Source of the DNA: Certhia americana
Taxonomy: Eukaryota; Chordata; Aves; Passeriformes; Certhiidae
Direction: 5' to 3'
NCBI GenBank assembly: GCA_018697195.1
Contig: CM031873.1
Coordinates: forward strand, 1,216,436-1,280,435
DNA length: 64,000 bases
Shown: positions 12,030-22,400 of the stretch, piece by piece
Layout: each line of letters starts with the position of its first letter
How positions within the stretch are numbered: the first letter of the stretch is position 1
Notes under the pieces: model-generated
Told to the model about the DNA's origin: nothing
Database searches by the model: none
What the model saw: the letters and a program-made list of their open reading frames with translations, nothing else
Program-made: the position numbers and the translations under genes

Positions 12030-12420
12030 GGGTTGATTTGGAACAGAGAGCAGCCAGAACAAAAGGATAAAGTAGATAGTTATTAAAAGACTTCAATGGG
12101 TGTACTTGAACTTTACCACAGCTGAGATGCACCCTGAAAATGGTCACAAAATGGATGTCTGATCATGAGGTTTTACACTTTTATAAGTTCTGATCCATTA
12201 GAGTCAGTTGTTCCACCATAGCTTCAGGTCATGAGGCTTTATCTTCTTTGGTTTTCCTTTTCCCTTCACCCTTGGTTTTGTTCTTGGGCCTGAAAGTTGT
12301 CCTTAGTGTCAAACTGGAGAAAGAATTGTTTTGTGTCGTAGCACTGAATATAAAACCTAAAACTCCCCAGCAAAACAGCCCAGAATCTAAAAAATATAAA
12401 AGCTGAAACTTAAGGCATCA
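12030..12420 (-). mobile_element. Solo LTR of an endogenous retrovirus, copy 1 of a three-copy family
   Basis: Matches the LTRs at 38646-39093 (same orientation) and 56249-56697 (opposite) over most of its length. Shared blocks include cagagagcagccagaacaaa, aatggtcacaaaatgg, a ttcccttcacccttgg block and caaaacagcccagaatct. It lacks about 25 bp near the 5' end of the LTR and is the most diverged copy, so probably the oldest. No internal retroviral genes lie next to it. Confidence 0.8.
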
Positions 12421-13478
12421 TCTGGAGTGAGGAGTGCTTGGAATTCCGTGGTGATTCCATCCACACACAGAAAAACCTTTACCCAGTGGAGGCTCCTGGC
12501 CCTGCAGCTCTGAATTTGTGGATGTCACTTGGTGTCCCCCACTTTCCACAGCGTGAGCTGCTCGTGGGATGTGCCCATGGACTGCCCAGGGCTCCAGAGC
12601 AGCAATTCCTCCAGTGAGGGGCAAACTTTGAGGGGGAAATGAAGATGTCCCCGTGCCAAAGTGTTCCTGGCCTGGCCTGGCTCTTGTGAACCAAGCCAGG
12701 ATCAATCAGGGCAGGTTTTTTTTCCCTGCAGGGGCAGCTGAAGCAGAGGATTCAGGCAGGGGAGGGTCTCCAGCACAAACCCCAGTCACAAATGTTGAAT
12801 AAATGGTGAGGGAGGGGAGGAGCCAGGGAGCTCCCTAGGCAGGAGCAGGGACTCTGCTGTGAACCAGGGTGACCCTCCTGTCTGCTGGTGACTGCAGGAG
12901 CAGGGCAGGGGTTTATCCACCACTGGCTGCTGTCGCAGCTTTACCAGTTCTGCCTGGGACTCATTCTGTCCCTAGGTAATCCCAGATTACCTTACCAATG
13001 CTGAATTCTTTACTGTTGGCCGCATCGTCAGGAATCCTTCACCTTTCCAGGTTTTCTGTTACTACAGGGTCGGGTTTCTCCCCATCAGGTTTCTTTCCTC
13101 CAACACTCTCCTCTAAGAGCTGCCCAGGTGGGTTCAGAGGCCCAAATTTATTGTGTCAGCCTTGGTACTGCCCCAGATTGTGCCCATGAGATGTTTTCAC
13201 CAAACAGGGGGAGTGGTCACAGCTGCAGCCACTTTTGAGTGACAAAAGATGCTCCTGAACCCTGTAAACATCCCCTGCAAACACCACCACATCTCCCTGG
13301 TGCTGCATGGCTGGGATTTGTCCTCCTTTCCTCAGGCACACATCCTTCACAAGGTGCAGGGAGTAAAGGAGAACTTCGAGTAGAAAGCTGGTAAGCCTGG
13401 ACTGCACCTTGCCCCCAGAGCAAACCCCAAATGCAGCTTTCCTTTCATTCCTGTTTCTTCTCAAGCATGATTCCAGTG
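12421..13478. other. Unique intergenic sequence
   Basis: Nothing recognised beyond ordinary bird intergenic DNA. The frame at 13156-13464 (minus) has no recognisable domain. Confidence 0.4.
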
Positions 13479-13963
13479 CCTAGAGGGGCTTCAGGAGAGC
13501 TGGAGAGGGACTGGGGACAAGGGATGGAGAGACAGGATACAGGGAATGGCTTCAAACTGACCCAGGGCAGGATTAGATGTGATTTGGGGCAAGAATTGTT
13601 CCCTGGTATCCCTGGCAGTGTCCAAGACCAGGCTGGACATTGGGGTTGGATCTCCTGGGACAATGGGAGGCGTCCCTGCCATGGCAGGACAGGGGATGGA
13701 GGGACAGGACACAGGGAAAGGCCTGAAGCTGAAGAAGGGCAGGGTTAGATGGGATTTAGGGAAGGAATTGTTCCCTGTGAGGGTGGATAAACCCTGGCAC
13801 AGGATGCCCAGAGCTGCTGTGGCTGCCCCTGGATCCCTGGAATGTCCCAGGCCAGGTTGGACATTGGGGCTGGGAGCCCCTGGGACAGTGGGAGCTGTCC
13901 CTGCCCGTGGTGGCACTGGATGAGCTTTAAGGCCCTTTCCAACCCATAGCATTCCATGATTTT
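13479..13963 (+). mobile_element. CR1 LINE 3' region present twice in tandem
   Basis: Two head-to-tail CR1 3' pieces: about 13479-13690 and 13691-13963. Both hold gggatggagagacagg or gggatggagggacagg, an acagggaatggc-type block, gaattgttccctg and aggctggacattgggg. Only the second ends in the normal CR1 terminus (ccctttccaacccatagc, then attccatgat). The first breaks off at the ccatggcagg block. Confidence 0.85.
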
Positions 13964-14696
13964 CTGCTACCTTCCCCTGTCATTGCCCAGTTTTCTGAAG
14001 AAATTTGAAGTCCACAGGGCCAGAAGTCCTGACAGAACCTTCTCCTTGCCCAGCTGGGATGCTCCTCTCTTGGGCTGCAGGCAGCAGCAATTGGACTCCT
14101 GAAGAGCTCTTTTGTCTGCTCAGAGGAGTGAATTGGCAGCAGCACAAAGATCTAAGGAAAATAATTCCCATTAAACCAGGGGCACCCTGCCTGAGCAGTG
14201 CCTGCCTCCAGCACCAGAACTGTTCCTCCCACTGCCCCCTGCTTGGGATTTGTGATTGTTCGTGCCCGTGGCAAGGATTGCCCTGGCCTGCCATGCACAC
14301 TGTGCTCCCATCCCACACTCTTTTCTCAATTGAGCAAGCCTGGGGTTCAGCTTTCTTTGGTCTCCCTCTCAGCCTTGAAAAATATCCTAATTTCAGAGAG
14401 CTCTCAGCTCTATTCAAAGGACTTTTTGTATCCTCCCATTTTCCAGGCATTCACCTGGCCCGTGAACGAACTGGCTCGTCGCTGGGGATTTTAGAAAAGG
14501 TGTAAAATTCACCTGTAAAGAGAAACAGAGGGACTCAGGGAGCCTGGGAGTGGATGTGTCACTCTCTCTGAAATCCCTGTCATGCCTGAGGAACTCATTT
14601 GCTTTCTGGGAAAATCTGCCTGCCTGGCACGGGGGCTGAGGGAGGGACTGGCACCAGGCAGGAGCTCTCCTGGGAAACTCTGGTATCTTTATCAGA
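13964..14696. other. Unique sequence, nothing recognised
   Basis: Several frames of 95-170 codons overlap here on both strands. None shows a domain or signal peptide with a supporting splice context. I leave it unannotated. Confidence 0.35.
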
Positions 14697-14930
14697 CCAT
14701 GGCAATCCAGGACTCTCCTGAGCTGGGAGAGCCCCACAAAGATCAAATCCAGCCTCTGGCTCTGCACAGACCCCCAACAATCCCACCCTGGCCATCCCTG
14801 GCTGTCCAAATGCTCCTGGAGCTCGGGGCTGTGCCCATTCCCTGGGGGGCCTGGGCAGTGCCCAGCACCCTCTGAAATCCATCCCCAACCCCTGTCCCAG
14901 CTCCAGCTGTTCCCTGACTCCTGTCCTTGT
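14697..14930 (-). mobile_element. CR1 fragment, second CR1 subfamily
   Basis: Carries the order ctggctctgcacagaccccc, aacaatcccaccctgg, cattccctggggggcctggg and cagtgcccagcaccctctg. The same order occurs at 27961, 46990 and 57018. It differs from the ccatggcagggacacctcc subfamily that dominates elsewhere. Confidence 0.75.
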
Positions 14931-15984
14931 CCCCTCAGGAGCACCAGGGCTGCGATGGCATCGATGGCTGCCCATCCAGAAGTGAGGGACAGCCCGAGGT
15001 GAGCTGTGAGAAGATGAGATTTGGGCTCACACATCTTCCAAACTCCCGTGTGGCTTTGAGAGCCTGCTTTCTGTTGCTGAATGAATACATCCAGATAAAA
15101 GAGTGGGAGCCAATGGATGACATGTTCCGAGGAAAGGAAAACGCCTGTTCACGTCACCTGGAGGCTGTGCCTGAGCTGTCCAGGGTGGCTGAGGTGGGAT
15201 GGACACAGGGATGGCTGGGCTGAAGAGCCTGGGAGCTCTCTGGAAACTCTCTGGACACTCTCTGGACACTCTCTGAGTGTCACAGTGCTGGGCTTGGAGG
15301 CAGCACCAAATCAGTGCTAATTGCTCTCTTTGGTGCTGTCACCAGCACCTAGCCCTGGCTGGGTAATGACCATGCAAGGTGTGGATGTTCACTCGGGCTC
15401 CTTCCATCTGCTCCTCCTGGCTCAAGCTGGCTGCTGCTGAGTGCCTGGAGCTGCAGGGCAATCTGGGGGGAAGAGTTGCTGCTGGGTGTGCCAGATCCTG
15501 GGAGAAAAAGAGCTCTGTGGCACACTGGTTGGGAGCTGGAAGAGAAGCCTGCCCTCGTGGCAGTGACAGGCTGGTGATGGAAGTGACAACAGGGACTGTA
15601 ATGACACGGAAAAGAAAAGCTCACACTGCTCTCCCTTCTGTGCACATGCGGCAGGATAAAGGGAATTAACCCCTGATTGCCAGTCTGGGCACAGTCGGGT
15701 GTCACCCTCAGCTGTGTGCTGCCCTTCAAGGGCTGAGAAACCCTGGAAAAGCCCCAAACTTGCAGTGACAGAGGTAGGAAGCCAAAGGAGATCCAAATGT
15801 CTTTCCCAGACTGGCAGGTCTGGCGGAACCATCTCAAAGGAGAGAGCAGTGAAAGAGAAACCCATCCTGAGGTCTCTGCATTCCCTTCTTCCTCCCTGGA
15901 TCCCCAGGGGATGTCACAGCTTGCAGAGAATACTTGGAGGGTTTCCCTTGTGCTGGATTTTCTGTTAAGATCAGGGGGGAGCCT
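14931..15984. other. Unique sequence with a short local repeat
   Basis: Contains a small tandem run of ctctctggacact units at about 15236-15275. Nothing else is recognised. Confidence 0.4.
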
Positions 15985-16095
15985 GCAAGAGAAATGGAGA
16001 GAGTGGATTTATAAGGATGGAGTGACAGGACAAAGGGCAATGTCTTCAAACTGAAAAAGGAGAAATTTTGGTTGGATATTAGGAAAATTAAGGGT
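15985..16095 (+). mobile_element. CR1 fragment, old
   Basis: Shows the CR1 order gagtgacaggacaaagggc, aatgtcttcaaactgaaa and ttggttggatattagg, the typical upstream part of the CR1 3' end. Both flanking parts are missing. Confidence 0.65.
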
Positions 16096-19000
16096 TTTAC
16101 AGAATTGCAGCAGTAAAAGCGCTTTCTAAAGACTTCTCCATGAGCAGAGATGGGTAAATAATGAGGAATTTCACATTTTCTGTAGAAGTTTCTTTGTCTT
16201 CCACTTGCAGATTTGAAGGGAGTGCATTGCTGAAGTGCCTGGCCAACGCTGGGGACACCTCGGTGAAGTTCCTGCAACTGTCCCAGGAGTGCTGCTGGCA
16301 CCATTTCTGCACAAGTGGGCACCTTGTCTGCAAAGCTGGGCACAGCTCACATCCATTCCTGGCCTGGCAGCCTCCTGCCCCTGGCTGAGACACAGAACAG
16401 GAGCCAGGGACTTGTCACAGCTGCAGGACAAAGCTGTGACAGCCACTGCCACTGGGCTGAGGAGAGAAAGAAACCAGAGGTTCCCATGGGGAAGAGAATC
16501 CCAGCTCCTCAAATTGTCCAAAACCATACAAACCACAGAATCCTCTCAGGCAGCAGAGAATAAACCAGGCATGAGGAGCTGGTGAAATATCCCTGTTTTG
16601 TTCTGGTTTCTTCTCCTGTCCTTTGAAGCAGCTGCTCAGAAGCTGCAGGAGAAGCTGATCACATCTGGCCCTGCCTGCCACCCCTGTGCCTCTTTGTTCC
16701 ACTCACATTTCCCTGCTTTCTATGCAGCCTCTCTGTACCTGGAACAAGCAGCCTCCAGCCTGAAACAAACCCGGGATCCACCCATTCCTACTCAAGCAAG
16801 AAGGAATCCAGCTCCACGGAAACAATCCCCCAAACTCCTATTAAGAGCTTTTTGTAGCTACTTTAATTTTAGAAGAAAAATTAGGTCCAAAGTGCTGGGC
16901 TCATTTTAATGAAGATTCACGGTCACAACTGAATCCCCTGGCGAGGAGCAATCAGCTTTTGAGCACATCAGACTCATTAGAAACTCCTCACAAAGTCATC
17001 AGAGGCCGATGAGGGGCGGCAGGGAAAGGGGGCTAAGGGGGAGCGATGCTGGGGAGGAATTGGATTTCGGGAATTTCTGAACCTGCACTTCCCTTCCCTG
17101 CCTGCAGCCGCGGCAGCTCCGGCTCCGAGATGAAAGCACCCGGCAGAGAAGATAAACAAGAAAACAGCTCTGGAACAGTCACGCTGCCAAAAAAACAAGC
17201 CGGGGAGGATGGGACGGGAGATAAAAGTGCTGGAGGTTTTGGAGTGACTTCCAGGTGGGGATGGAGCTGGGGAGCGGAGCTGTCACAGAGTCACTGTCAC
17301 ACGGCTCCGCGGGCATGGGGCGAGTGCAGCACAGGCGTTTTCTCCCGCAAGCATCTCAGCCTCTGTCCTTCCCCTCCCCAGCCAGCAACGCGGCTCTAAA
17401 TCCCAGGAAAGTCCCAGAAATCCAGCGTTGCTCCTTAGGGACTCTTTCCTTCTTTTCACATTTGCTTCAGCTTCTTCTCTCCCGTATTTTGGCTCCAGAC
17501 AAAGCAATGGGATTATCCCGGGGATCCAGGGAAGCTCTGTCCTTCTTTAGCTTGATAGATAAATTGAGCAGGAGGAGGCAGAGGCATCTGGGTGGGGTTT
17601 CATCGTCACCTTGGTGTGATAGAGCCGTGGTGGCATTGGTGGAACACGTGGAGTCCAAGGCTCAGCCAGCTCTGGAGGCTGGGCAGGAAGGAAAAACCGA
17701 TCTCAGCCCCCAAATATCCCGTGGGGGGCAGAAAACCTGACAGTCAGTGTTTCACCAGGCACTCTCTGTGCCCTTGGAATATTTGGTGTGAGGACAGAGG
17801 CGTGCCGAGTGCTCCTGTCTCAAAAACCTGGGATCTTTTCCCCAAGGATTGCCTTCAGCAGGAAGCCTTGCCCACCTGGGGCAGGACGCGGGGTTTTTCT
17901 AGTGGCTGCTCCTCTCCCCTGAGTGGAGAGACCTCAATTCCTGTGTAGGTATGCAGGGATCAGCCAGGTGAGGGAAGGACATGGATTGTCCCATCTGGGT
18001 GCCTCCCACACTTTTCAAAGCCTAGGAGAAGCAGGGACAGAGTTTCAAGGCAAGCCAGGGCTGAAGATGCTTTTTGTGGTGAATTTGATGAGGACATGTG
18101 GAAGCTACACAGCGTTTGGAGATGGCCTCCCTACATCAGCCAAATCTGCTTTACAGCCTTTGGTCTTGGGGTTTGGCAGGAGAATTATCCCCAAGGATTA
18201 CCAGAGGACCTGTGCTCAGGGTGTTTGGGTTCAGAGGGGTGAATGCATTAAACCAGCTCAGACTGCCCCAGGTGGCCACGCTGGCTTTTGGCTGCCTCAG
18301 GTTTGAGTCTGGGGTCAGGCACTGCTGAGCCCTGGGGTCCCAACGGTGTGGATTTACCTGGGCACCTCCCTTAACTCCAGAACTCGGCAGCCATGGAAAG
18401 GCACCAATCCTCCCTTATGTGAGGAAAGAAGGGATTTTCGATCTCCCCGGGTGTTCCCCGGCACCAGAGCAGTTTTAGAGGGCAGAGCTTTGCCATCCTC
18501 ACGGTCTGTGTGCTGTCCTAGGGGAGTTACCAAATGAGCTGTGGGCACTCAGACTTTGGCAGCTTGAGGAAATGATTCCCACCGGGTGCAGTTCAGGGGA
18601 TTTTTACGAGAGGTTTCTCCCTTTCCATTGCTCTCTTCCTCCTACACCGCATCCCCTGTTCTCCTGAAAACTTCAGGGGTTGCTTCAGTTCCCACCTCCG
18701 TGTGCTCTTCCCTGCTGGGGTTCCTCGCTGTGCTGTGTCCTTACAGCTGGCAGCACCTTGGCTGACTTCAGGATATGTTTGTAGAGGCTTTAGCTGGGTT
18801 TGCAGTGGGACACCGGGGGAAGCACCAAGACTTTGAGGAAATTCTGCCTCGGTGGCCGTGACTCACAGCAGCAAAAGCTTCTGTGCCTGAAGGGATCTTG
18901 CTCAGAATAAACCTGTGATGGCTGTGCCCAGGGCAGTGCCAGCCCATCCCTGCAGCATCCCAGAGCTCTCCTGGAGGGGGAACAGTGGGGAGAAATGGGG

Positions 19001-19239
19001 AATGAGGCTGGGATGGGGGTGCTGCTCTCTCTCCACCCCGAGCACATCAGGGAGCAGGAGCTGGGACTCAGCCGGACCCGGTGCACCTTCCCAAGGAGGT
19101 GCCAACAGCCGCGGGCTGGAGCAGCAATCTCTGGGAAGCCTGGGACGCTTGTCCCCGTGCAGGGCTGGCAGGACAGTGGGGACAGCACGGCCTGAGGGGG
19201 CAGCATGGCCGGACAGCCTTGGCGACAACGAGTGCCAGC
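16096..19239. other. Unique sequence upstream of SHISA6; candidate conserved element at about 16840-17010
   Basis: About 3.1 kb free of recognised repeats, immediately upstream of the SHISA6 promoter region. The part at 16840-17010 is AT-richer and compact in appearance (for example tagctactttaattttag), with no repeat character, so it may be an enhancer or other conserved element. That needs comparison with other birds. No gene frame is convincing. Confidence 0.35.
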
Positions 19240-19560
19240 ACCGGGCTGTGCAGCGGGCGCTACCCGGGGTCAGCTACAGGGGCACTCACATCTACTGGGA
19301 CCACGTTCCTGCCGGTCCCCGCAGGGACCACACCCCCGGGGATAGGCACAGGGTCCTGTCACCGCACACACACATCCTTAGGGACCTGCCCATCCCTGCC
19401 AGGACCACCTCAAACCACCAGGGACAGCTACGGTGGCCCCTCACCACATCCCTGGGAACACCTACGGTGGCCACTCACCACATCCTTGCCAGCACCACAT
19501 TCCCGGGGCACACGTACAAGGTCCGCATCCCACACACACCTACACGTACCCCCTCCCCGG
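19240..19560. repeat. Degenerate tandem repeat, about 30-35-bp unit
   Basis: Recurrent blocks such as acctacggtggccactcacc, cacatcc and agcaccacattcc, spaced roughly 30-35 bp apart and strongly diverged. It abuts the SHISA6 CpG island. Frames running through it are repeat artefacts. Confidence 0.55.
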
Positions 19561-19868
19561 GACCCTTCCCCACGCCCCTCCGGAGCCCCCCCCCCCGAGC
19601 GCCGGCGCTGCCTGGGACGGGCCGGTGGCGCTGCGGGTGGCGCTGGCCGGGATGCCGGCGGCGGTGCCGGGATGCCGGCGGAGCGGCGCGGCGCGGTCCC
19701 GGTGATGTCAGGAACGGCCCGGCAGCGGTGGGCGGTCCTTCTCCGGCACCCGGCTCTGCTCGGCTCCCGCCCCTGCTCTCCTCTCCCGGCTCGGCACCGC
19801 TCCGCTCCGCCCCCGGCTCGGCGAGGAGCGCGGGCAGCCCCGCGGCCCCGCTGCAGTCCCGCTCCGGC
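19561..19868 (+). promoter_or_regulatory. SHISA6: SHISA6 CpG-island promoter region and start of the 5'UTR
   Basis: Extremely GC- and CpG-rich DNA begins near 19600 and continues through exon 1 to about 20880. No TATA box is visible. GC-box-like words occur (cccgcccc near 19768, ccgcccccgg near 19808), and a near-consensus CRE-like site, tgatgtca, sits at 19703-19710. The transcription start cannot be placed by eye. The region is assigned to SHISA6 because it lies directly upstream on the same strand with a plausible 5'UTR splice. Confidence 0.7.
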
Positions 19869-20047
19869 ATGGTAAGGCCGTGGGCATGGGGCGGGTGGGC
19901 TGGGGCGGGTCGGGCTGCCCGGGGCGCGGCAGGCTCTCACCCTTTCCCCGTCTCTCGCAGCCCCTCGCCGGAGCAGCGCCGGGACCCCTCCGCCTTCAAT
20001 CAGCCGCGCTCCGCCGCTCTCTGCCCACCGGGATGAAGCGCCGCTGA
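19869..20047 (+). other. Possible spliced upstream ORF (29 codons) in the SHISA6 5'UTR
   Basis: The ATG at 19869-19871 is the last three bases before the predicted donor. After splicing to 19961 it reads 28 more codons (starting Pro-Leu-Ala-Gly, ending Met-Lys-Arg-Arg) to TGA at 20045-20047. A G at -3 gives reasonable start context. If the intron is kept, the same ATG reads a different frame that stops at 20036. Either way the small ORF ends before the SHISA6 start at 20194, so it could dampen translation. Whether it is translated is unknown. Confidence 0.4.
19872..19960 (+). other. SHISA6: Probable 5'UTR mini-intron of SHISA6 (89 bp)
   Basis: A strong donor (gtaagg at 19872) pairs with a good acceptor: a pyrimidine-rich ccctttccccgtctctcgcag-type tract ending at 19960. 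A branch-site-like ctcac lies about 20 bases upstream. Splicing here would join the non-coding first exon to the exon that holds the SHISA6 start codon. It is predicted from sequence alone; RNA reads would settle it. Confidence 0.55.
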
Positions 20048-20193
20048 GGACCCAGCGCGGCGGCGGCAGCAGCAGCGGGACCCCCTGCCCGCACCCCGCG
20101 CCCCCCTCCCCGCTCCATGGGGCAGCAGCGCCGCTGAACCCCCCCCAGCCCGCCCCCCCTGCGCCGCGCCCCCCGAGCCTCGCCCCCCTCGCC

Positions 20194-20876
20194 ATGGGGC
20201 CGCGGCACCTGCTGCTGCCGCTGCTCCTGCTCTCCCTGCAGCTCCTGGCCCTGCTGCTGCTGCTGCCCGCACAGGCGGCCGGGCCCCCCCGCGCCAAGGG
20301 CAACCGGACCCAGGGGGCGGCGGCGCCTCGGCGGACCCCCAAACCGGGAAAGGAGCTCCTGAACCAGACGCTGGCGGGTCCGGGGGCCGCCGCCCCAACG
20401 GCGCTGCCCGGGCGAGGCAAGGGAGTGGGGGGCGGTAAGGCATCCCCCGGAGGAGGGGGCGGCGGTGGGGGCACGGCCCCGGCGCACGAAACGTGCTGGG
20501 GGTACTACGACGTGAGCGGGCAGTGGGACAAGGAGTTCGAGTGTAACAACAGCCTGACGGGCTTCCGCTACTGCTGCGGCACCTGCTTCTACCGCTTCTG
20601 CTGCAACAAGCGCGCCGAGAAGCTCAACCAGAGCCTGTGCCGCAACTACAAGAGCCCCGAGTGGGCACACCCCACCACGGCCAGCGGCGCCCTGCCCGCC
20701 GACGGCGGCGACGGAGGCGATGGGGACGCCAACAAGTACGACCCGGACAAGGACAGCACCAACGCCACCGTCTACATCTCGTGCGGGGCCATCGCCTTCG
20801 TGCTCATCGCCGGCGTCTTCGCCAAGGTGGCCTACGACAAGGCACGGCGCCCGCCCCGGGAGATGAACATTCACAG
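20194..20876 (+). CDS. SHISA6: SHISA6 coding exon 1: signal peptide, Shisa domain and transmembrane segment
   Basis: Encodes the first 227 residues plus two bases of the next codon. SHISA6 (CKAMP52) is a type I membrane protein that binds AMPA-type glutamate receptors at excitatory synapses and limits their desensitisation. A Leu-rich signal peptide (about residues 5-24) ends near Ala26-Gly30. A Pro/Gly-rich linker with a run of eight Gly (86-93) follows. The Shisa cysteine-rich domain begins at CWGYYDVSGQWD (101-112) and has Cys at 101, 117, 127, 128, 131, 136, 137 and 149. Sequons lie at Asn37, 57, 118, 145 and 190. The membrane span is about 192-211, followed by a basic juxtamembrane stretch ending MNIH. 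The start at 20194 is chosen for its gccATGG context and because it begins the signal peptide. The exon closes at the donor gtgcgc; CAC-AG is completed by G of exon 2 to give His-Arg. Assignment against other Shisa members relies on the tail in exon 2. Confidence 0.9.
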
Positions 20877-21610
20877 GTGCGCTCCTTCCCCTGCTCCCAG
20901 CGCCCCTTATCCCCAGGGATGGTCCCTCGGCCAGCGTTCCCCCTTGGTAAAATCTGCTCGGGGGTTTTGCTGTTGTGCTGCCCAGCCGACGGTTTCCCAA
21001 CTCTCCTGTGGGAGAGTTTCCCGTTGCGTGGCTCCTCCGAGGATTCCCCCTTTGGAGTTGCTGTCCGAGGGCTTTGTTTTGACACCGCTGTTCAGGGGCT
21101 CTCCCGCTGCACTCTGTGCCCAAGGAGTGTCTCTGTGAAACACCCACTCCGTGCTTTGCTCTGGCTCACCACGAGTTTCCCCTGCTCCACCCTTCCAAGG
21201 GTTTCCCCAGTGCCATGACTCTCTGACGGCTCCCCTTCAGTGCCACCTGTCCCAATGATTTCCCAGCTTTGAGGGGTCCCCCCTTGACTATTTATCCACA
21301 GGTTTCCCCCTTTGCTAGGGCTGTCCAAGGGTTCCTTCTTTGCACCACCCACCAAAAGATTTTCCCTTTTCCTCTGCCCAGGAATTCCTCCTTCCCACAC
21401 CCCTCTGGCCCTCCCTCTGCCCACCCGGCGCCTGTCCTGCTGCCCCGTGGGTCTTCCCTGGAGGAAGAGCCTCTCTGTGCCTTCAGCACCGGCTCCGCGG
21501 ACAGCTCCCGGACAGCTCCCGGAGAATTCCCGGAGAATTCCCGGACAGCTCCCGGACAGCTCCGCGCTGCCCGCTCTGCCAAGAGTCCGTCCCGGAGCTC
21601 CACGCGGAGC
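20877..21610. other. Start of SHISA6 intron 1, GC-rich
   Basis: Follows the exon 1 donor. High GC, with loosely repeated gggtttccc/gagtttccc-type motifs (20950-21370) and a short tandem run of acagctcccgg and gagaattcccgg units at about 21500-21566. Minus-strand frames of over 300 codons here and over exon 1 are shadows of GC-rich DNA. Confidence 0.5.
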
Positions 21611-22400
21611 CGCCCCCGGCACCCCCAGCACTTCCCTCCTGTCCCCAGCACCCACCTCTGCCCCCCGACACCCACCTCTGCCCCCCCGGCACCCCCTCCT
21701 GCTCCCGACACCCCCTTCTATCCCCCGGCACCCCCTCCTGTCTTCAGCACCCACCTCTGCCCGTCGACACCCTCTACTGTCCTCCAGCACCCACCTCTGC
21801 CCCCCGGCACCCTCTACTGTCCCCCGGCACCCACCTCTGCCCCCAGCACCCACCTCTGCCCCCCGACACTCCCTCCTGTCCCCCAACACCCCCTCCTGGC
21901 CCCCGGCACCACTTCGTGCCCGCCAACACCCCCTCCTTTCCCCCGACACCCTCTCTACATCCCAGAACGTCACCCTCACCCCTCGGTATCCCGGCACCTG
22001 ACCCCCCAGACCCTCCCTGCCCCCCGGCACCCCCTTTTACCCCTCGGAGCCCTTCCTTGTTCTCCGGCACCCCGACACCCACTCCTACCCCCGGAGTCTC
22101 CCCCAGCATCCCGGCTTGCCCCCCGACACCCCCCTCCTGCCCCCTGGGACCCCCTCACATCCCTCCTGCCCCCAGCCATGCCCCTCCTGCTCCCTGACCC
22201 CCCTCCTGCCCCCTTGGACCCCTGCACATCCCCCCTGCCCTGCCAGCCCGCTTTTGCCCCCAGACATGCCCCTCCTGCACCCTGAACTCCCCTCCTGTCC
22301 CTGGCACCCCCTCCCTGTGCCCGGGATCCTCAGCACCCCCCAAAGCCCCCCCATCTCCCCTCCAGACCTCCCCATAGCCCCCCCTGAACCCCCCGGGGGC
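21611..22400. repeat. C-rich minisatellite in SHISA6 intron 1
   Basis: About 790 bp of imperfect tandem units of roughly 20-33 bp built from cacccacctctgcccccc and caccccctcctgtcccc variants. The plus strand is almost purine-free and the minus strand very G-rich, with frequent runs of four or more G. All six frames stay largely open. It begins about 730 bp downstream of exon 1, so the first kilobase of the nascent transcript would carry a long C-rich tract. Confidence 0.9.

Noticed and set aside
18915..20036. 373-codon plus frame running into the SHISA6 5'UTR
   Set aside because: It runs through a degenerate tandem repeat and GC-rich promoter DNA with Pro/Arg/Ser-rich residues. It has no domain and no plausible start context, and it crosses the predicted 5'UTR intron.
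19428..21147. Minus-strand frames of 348 and 383 codons across the SHISA6 exon 1 region
   Set aside because: They are shadows of a CpG-rich exon whose plus strand encodes a clear Shisa protein. Their residues are Gly/Arg/Ala/Pro-rich, with no domain.
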